From the NCBI GenBank assembly GCA_025602915.1, contig JAHLJZ010000086.1, positions 1-64,000 of the forward strand: a stretch of DNA of 64,000 nucleotides. Direction: 5' to 3'. Both the position numbers and the translations under genes were made by a program. Positions 59,749 through 64,000 of this stretch are shown here, one piece after another. The notes beneath the pieces were generated by a model that searched no databases, had not been told where the DNA came from, and was given only the letters and a program-made list of their open reading frames with translations. Within the stretch, counting starts at the first letter, position 1. The number at the start of each line of letters is the position of its first letter. This DNA is from Paraphysoderma sedebokerense. Lineage: Eukaryota; Blastocladiomycota; Physodermatomycetes; Physodermatales; Physodermataceae.

Positions 59749-61572
59749 ATGAAACGAAAGAGAATCAACGATTATTCAGGCTTCCATCCTCAGTCGTCCT
59801 GTTGGACTCCCGATAGAATCGACCCTTCGTCAATATCGCCCCAGATATTCTACGAAAAATACGTCGCCACTCACACTCCTTGCATTTTCACCTCTTTTCT
59901 CACCGATGAATCCTTCAATGCTACGAAATGGGTTGATCCAAATTATATCAAATCGAAAGCAAGTGACGAGATCGTCAAAGTGGAGGAAAAGGGGCCTCAT
60001 GGATTCGGGACGGCTCAAAAACGAAACAAGATGAAGTTTCCTGACTTCATTGATTCGTTAATCGTCAATAAACGAGAAGATTTGTACTTAACGACACAGT
60101 ACGAGGACGATAATGATGCTACTTCGGAAGTAGAGGCAACAGGCGAACATACTTCAGTCGACGATCAGAAAGCGTTCTTTGACGTCTTTCCGCCACCCAT
60201 GAAATCATTGACCCAAGATTTTCCGGCGAAACCTTCGCTGTTTCCGACTTTGGTACTTCAGCAAACCAATTTATGGATAGGTCAATCTCCCCAGGGAACT
60301 TCCTCTGGACTCCATTGCGATTTCTGCGAAAACCTTTACATTTTGTTGAAAGGTCGCAAGCGATTTACACTTTTCAGCCCTCAGGATGCTGAGAACTTGT
60401 ACTTGTATGGCAAGATCAAGAAAGTCTTTAGAAATGGTTTTATCGAATTCTTTCATAATGATCAAGATAGTGTTGAATGCAAGTTTAGATCTGATGGGGC
60501 GTACTTGAGTGATGTTGCGAAGTTCAAGGTGTCGGAATTGCAAAACCAAATTGAAGAAATGAATCAGCAGCTTGCAACAAACGACGAAATTAAATGTACA
60601 AACAAAGAGGCTATTGAAGAGAAAATTGAGAGTTTAGAGGCAGAATTAGATGAGGCATTGGAGAAAGTGCTCGATTTTGGTCACGACAATCCCGAAGGCG
60701 ACCTGGACTTTGATTTTGATATATCAAAACTTCACGACGACTTTGATGACGACTGCTTATCGTCTTCTTCCGTTTCTGATACTGATCGCTGCGTTGAAGC
60801 ATCCCCCAAATTATCGACATCCCTGCATTCTGAGACCTCCCTTACTCCAGCTCCATCGGAACCTCCGAGTTTTAGTAAAATACCGACAAATTATCTCCAC
60901 TCGTCATCTTCTTCCTCTCAAAGAATGCCAGGGCAGCAGTTTCCACTACTGAAAACTGCCACTAAAATTTGCTTTGAATTGAATGAAGGAGAAATGTTAT
61001 TTTTACCGACAGGTTTGTCATATCTTCCTCGACTTTCCTTCTTTGTTCCTCTCTTCAACCTCATATCCAACCCATTTCTTACGCAACTTTTCTATTCATA
61101 CAAAGGCTGGTTCCACGAAGTCACATCCTTTTCGTCAACTACTTCCAATGCCGATCCATCCCCCATGAATACTAACTACCACATGGCATTGAACTATTGG
61201 TTTCATCCACCATCTAATGCGACTTTTCAGCAACCTTACGAAGATGAATATTGGAGTTCACGATGGAGTGTTGTAAACGGAATCTTAGAACGGAAGCTGA
61301 ACTTATCAACGTCAACTTACATTGACAATCAAAATAATCAAAATACAGTTCCTCCGAAGAATGAAAAACCGACCAGAAATGCAAAGCTGGATGCAAAGAA
61401 AGTTTCTCTATCGAATGCAAATCAAAAGCGAAAACCTCTGACACGAACCGGGGTCGTTCACTTGGGAGTGCATGCAGATAGATTGCGGACTCAATTCAAA
61501 AAACAATCAAAATCTAAGCGGAATAAATTTAGAAAAGGTGTATGGCTTGTGAGTGATGTAAGAGAAGAGTAG
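59749..61572 (+). CDS. JmjC (cupin-8) domain protein, possible 2-oxoglutarate/Fe(II) hydroxylase
   Basis: Two exons; intron 61013-61105 (93 bases) has no stop in frame, but splicing it restores FLPTG | WFHEV, the usual JmjC end. Before it come YEKYVATHTPCIFTSFL and LVLQQTNLWIGQSPQGTSSG. The iron ligands are His and Asp of GLHCDFCEN and His of GWFHEV; the Lys of LLKGRKRF is a candidate 2-oxoglutarate contact. An insertion with a coiled coil (LQNQIEEMNQQLA) and an acidic Ser-rich stretch separates them, so the two ligand His lie about 236 residues apart. The C-terminus is basic. HSPBAP1/JMJD-type cupin-8 proteins hydroxylate proteins or RNA; substrate here is unknown. Confidence 0.83.
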   Translation: MKRKRINDYSGFHPQSSCWTPDRIDPSSISPQIFYEKYVATHTPCIFTSFLTDESFNATKWVDPNYIKSKASDEIVKVEEKGPHGFGTAQKRNKMKFPDFIDSLIVNKREDLYLTTQYEDDNDATSEVEATGEHTSVDDQKAFFDVFPPPMKSLTQDFPAKPSLFPTLVLQQTNLWIGQSPQGTSSGLHCDFCENLYILLKGRKRFTLFSPQDAENLYLYGKIKKVFRNGFIEFFHNDQDSVECKFRSDGAYLSDVAKFKVSELQNQIEEMNQQLATNDEIKCTNKEAIEEKIESLEAELDEALEKVLDFGHDNPEGDLDFDFDISKLHDDFDDDCLSSSSVSDTDRCVEASPKLSTSLHSETSLTPAPSEPPSFSKIPTNYLHSSSSSSQRMPGQQFPLLKTATKICFELNEGEMLFLPTGLSYLPRLSFFVPLFNLISNPFLTQLFYSYKGWFHEVTSFSSTTSNADPSPMNTNYHMALNYWFHPPSNATFQQPYEDEYWSSRWSVVNGILERKLNLSTSTYIDNQNNQNTVPPKNEKPTRNAKLDAKKVSLSNANQKRKPLTRTGVVHLGVHADRLRTQFKKQSKSKRNKFRKGVWLVSDVREE

Positions 61573-61876
61573 TTTTAGAACACGAAGTAGCTACTGCATG
61601 AACAAAATAAGTAGACTGTAGTCCCCTGATGTTGCCGATAAACATCAAGCACTTTCAATTACGTGAATTATACATTGTGACGAGTACAGTTGTATTCCCA
61701 GCATGCCCTTTGTATGCTTCATTTCACTTTGCCACCTCTCGTTCCCTCTTGCGGTGCCAGCAAGTCAGCACCCGTTGTTAAAGAGCTCCCACGTCCTCTT
61801 CTGAACTTACATTTATTCAAACTAAAGGTCCGAATTTCTATCAAGCCTGATATATTAAATCCGAAGTAACATAAAT
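61573..61876. other. Spacer after JmjC gene
   Basis: Holds the JmjC 3' UTR and distal upstream region of the next gene. No gene recognised. Confidence 0.4.
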
Positions 61877-61911
61877 TGAAATTTCTGCTTTCCTTGAATC
61901 ACGAAACTTCG
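61877..61911. promoter_or_regulatory. Heat shock elements upstream of the sHSP-LEA gene
   Basis: Two perfect GAA-N2-TTC units, GAAATTTC (61878-61885) and GAAACTTC (61903-61910), lie 25 bases apart, a multiple of the 5-base nGAAn period, so they are in register. A further TTC-N3-GAA lies between them, out of register. HSF trimers bind such arrays; this window also encodes an HSF. They sit about 290-320 bases before the start codon. Confidence 0.65.
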
Positions 61912-61954
61912 CAACCGGCGGCACTGAATCATGAACAATGCGGTGATTCTCCTG

Positions 61955-61962
61955 TGACGTCA
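61955..61962. promoter_or_regulatory. CRE-like palindrome TGACGTCA
   Basis: A perfect TGACGTCA, the CREB/ATF-type bZIP site, between the heat shock elements and the TATA-like box of the sHSP-LEA gene. It may link expression to bZIP stress regulators; unproven. Confidence 0.4.
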
Positions 61963-62030
61963 TATTTTCATTTCAGTTCGCAAAAGCCAGGTTTACTGGA
62001 TTTATTGTCTTCTTCATTTGCGGAGGGGTA

Positions 62031-62038
62031 TAATAACC
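62031..62038 (+). promoter_or_regulatory. TATA-like box of the sHSP-LEA gene
   Basis: TATAATAA flanked by GGGG and CCCC, 168 bases upstream of the start codon, in the usual order after heat shock elements. Confidence 0.4.
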
Positions 62039-62198
62039 CCGGAAGACGTCCAATTTTCTGTGCAATCAATAAATAGTTGGTACTACTTTTTTTTCATTTC
62101 GTGGCCTACTCATAGTCTTGGTGATAAAACTAACGTCGCGTTATATTCCTGTCGTTTCTGCTCGTTTTGTAGCTTACAACAAATACCGACACATCAAA

Positions 62199-63629
62199 AT
62201 GACAAAATTATCTGCTTTTTTTATCCCTGTTCTCGCTATTTCTCTGTTCCTTGCTGAACAGCCCGTTAAAGTTGACGCCGCCAACCCGGAAGAAATGCTG
62301 CCTCAGGGTAGGGGCTTGCATGATGGCGGATTGAGCATGAGAGACTTGTGGGAGGATCCCTGGTAAGTGATTTGTATGGTTTTTGTAATAACATTCACCA
62401 CAAAATTCTGCCAATGTCACTGGACTCGTTGAATAACTGACAATATCTTTTACTTGAATTGAAGGTCTCTTACTAGAAGAATGCCATCAATTATGGATTG
62501 GATGCAACGTACATCTACTTTCCACATGAAAGAAATCGATAACGAATTCATCGCTTTTGTTGACTGTCCGGGGTTCAAGAGAGAAGATATCAATGTATCA
62601 TTAGAAGGAAACAATTATTTGACAGTCACCGTATGTTCAGATTTTATTCCTTTTCGTTATTTTCAGTGGCATTGGTCATAGTATAATGTGTCTGTACACT
62701 GAACTGACCATACTATTTCACCGTTGTTAGGCTCGCAAACACTGTTCAGAGAAGGACAAGTTCTGTATTAATCGTGACGTTTTTCAACAATTTCGTGTTG
62801 GCGAGGAAGTGAATACTGAGAATATTTCGGTAAGTTGAGAAAGAAGTTTGTGCGATCAGTTCTTTCAACAATAAGAACTAATAAAATTGCATCTCTATAG
62901 GTATACCTTGAAGACGGTGTCCTCCGAGTTCATCTTCCAAAAACCGGTTCAAAGAAATCACGATTCTTTAACATTCAGATGCCACATCTTTTCGGGCCCT
63001 CCGAAACTGGTGAATCTATTCCTGTTTCTCATCCTCACCCATCGCCCCGCGCTCCTCAAGAATCCGTAACTGGTAAGATGAAATCGTATTATGACGACAT
63101 GAAACATCGAGGGCAACAGACTTACGAAAATGTGAAAACTGGAGCCGACGATTCTTATGCCTCTGTAAAAGACTCAGCTGGACAGACTTATGATCAAGCT
63201 AAGAACCGAGCTGGAGGAATGTATGACACTGCAAGCAAACAAGCTGGTGCCATTTTTGAGAGTATGCAAGAAGGAGCCGAAAATGCATACGAAGGGGCCA
63301 AAGGAGGTGCCAAAAGTGCTTACGAAGAGGCACAAGAGCGTGCTAGAGCTGCTTCTGAGAAAGTCAAAGATACAACCGAAGATGTAAAGGAAGGCGCAAA
63401 AGGAACCGCTCAAAAAGTGAAGGAAACCATGGGTGGGATCAAAGAGGGCGTGAAAGAAGCCGCTTGGAGGGCTAAAGAAGACACGAAAGAATCGTATGAG
63501 GATGTTAAGGAAGGTGCCAAAGAAGGATACGAACGGGGTCAAGAAGATGAGGAAGTGACGTTTGCCGAAAAAGTCAAACGAGGCTTCGAATCGGTTAAGG
63601 AAAGAGTCATCGGAAAAACCGAATTGTAA
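62199..63629 (+). CDS. ER-luminal small heat shock protein fused to LEA-type 11-mer repeats, ending KTEL (385 aa)
   Basis: Exons 62199-62362, 62465-62630, 62731-62829 and 62901-63629 give 1158 nt. Residues 1-27 are a signal peptide (MTKLSAFFIPVLAISLFLAE, cleavage likely after VDA). Residues about 75-165 form an alpha-crystallin (HSP20) domain: FHMKEIDNEFIAFVDCPGFK, INVSLEGNNYLTVTA, VYLEDGVLRVHLPK, then IxI-like FNIQM. From residue 217 come about 12 uninterrupted 11-residue repeats (TYENVKTGADD, SYASVKDSAGQ, TYDQAKNRAGG, AYEGAKGGAKS and so on), the pattern of group 3 LEA proteins. The protein ends GKTEL, a KDEL-type ER retrieval signal known in KTEL form from POGLUT1/KTELC1. It likely protects ER proteins or membranes in heat or drying. 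Two Cys within ARKHCSEKDKFC could form a disulfide. Confidence 0.9.
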
Positions 63630-64000
63630 AGTAAATTTTTATTCTATCAGTTAATAGCTTTCTTCTGTCATATGTAGCTTAGTATGGCAACATCATATTT
63701 GCGATTGTTCAGTATGTATTCATAATCTTTGAAGTAAAAGTTAGATGAATTTAAGTTCAAAATTAGCAAACCTGCAAACCTCACTTTGCACTCCTCGGTC
63801 TTTTGCCTTTGCGTTTCTGGAACGCGCTTAAATTACAATTCTAGCTCCAACGGGCCTTTACTGACATGGCGATTTTCATTCCGCTCGCTAAACGTACAAT
63901 ATCCGATGTTATCACTGAAATCACTCGATACCATCTTCCAAAGTGACCGCTTCTCAAAAGTAATAATTTTCATCAAAAGGTAGATAGTAAGGTAACCTTT
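63630..64000. other. 3' flank, no gene seen
   Basis: AT-rich sequence after the sHSP-LEA stop to the window end. A short 65-codon frame at 63786-63983 has no recognisable feature. Confidence 0.4.

Overview
The window looks like nuclear DNA from an early-diverging (non-Dikarya) fungus or a close opisthokont relative. Genes are dense (26 called protein genes in 64 kb, most on both sides of short spacers) and most have several spliceosomal introns of about 55-95 bases. The mix includes fungal-type markers (a Dsn1/Mis13 kinetochore protein, a steryl-acetyl-hydrolase-like esterase pair) beside genes often lost in yeasts (PH-domain AKT, Acinus, ZGRF1, WW/PH RhoGAPs). This placement is inference. 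I see no bacterial operons, CRISPR arrays, retroelements or DNA transposons.

Layout. 0.3-8.8 kb: a universal stress protein, two paralogous alpha/beta hydrolases with a BTB protein between them, and a zinc-free quinone oxidoreductase. 9.2-14.7 kb: a large ZGRF1-type helicase with two N-terminal DUF2439 modules. 15.3-19 kb: a heat shock factor, a possible small gene, a long perfect hairpin and a tRNA-Ser(UGA). 19.2-27 kb: Acinus, a two-PHD Rco1/PHF12-like protein and an STI1-like protein. 27.1-36.2 kb: glycine cleavage H protein, AKT kinase, a CCCH-Smr no-go-decay type nuclease, mitochondrial AspRS. 36.8-48.9 kb: a cluster of four RhoGAP paralogues, one of which has lost its arginine finger. 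49.2-59.6 kb: a mitochondrial carrier, a small Cys-rich protein, Dsn1, Cks1, and a Vps9-domain Rab5 GEF with ubiquitin-binding motifs at both ends. 59.7-63.6 kb: a JmjC protein and a secretory-pathway small heat shock protein fused to LEA-type 11-residue repeats, ending in KTEL.

The last gene is the most striking object: signal peptide, alpha-crystallin domain, about 12 eleven-residue LEA repeats and an ER-retention-like C-terminus in one reading frame, with heat shock elements upstream and a heat shock factor gene in the same window. Themes otherwise are household: membrane traffic and Rho/Rab signalling (RhoGAPs, Vps9, AKT), RNA (Acinus, CCCH-Smr, tRNA-Ser, AspRS), chromosome biology (ZGRF1, Dsn1, Cks1, PHD protein, JmjC) and stress (USP, HSF, sHSP-LEA). 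All exon joins were made by eye from splice signals and reading frame, so single junctions may be off by a few bases.
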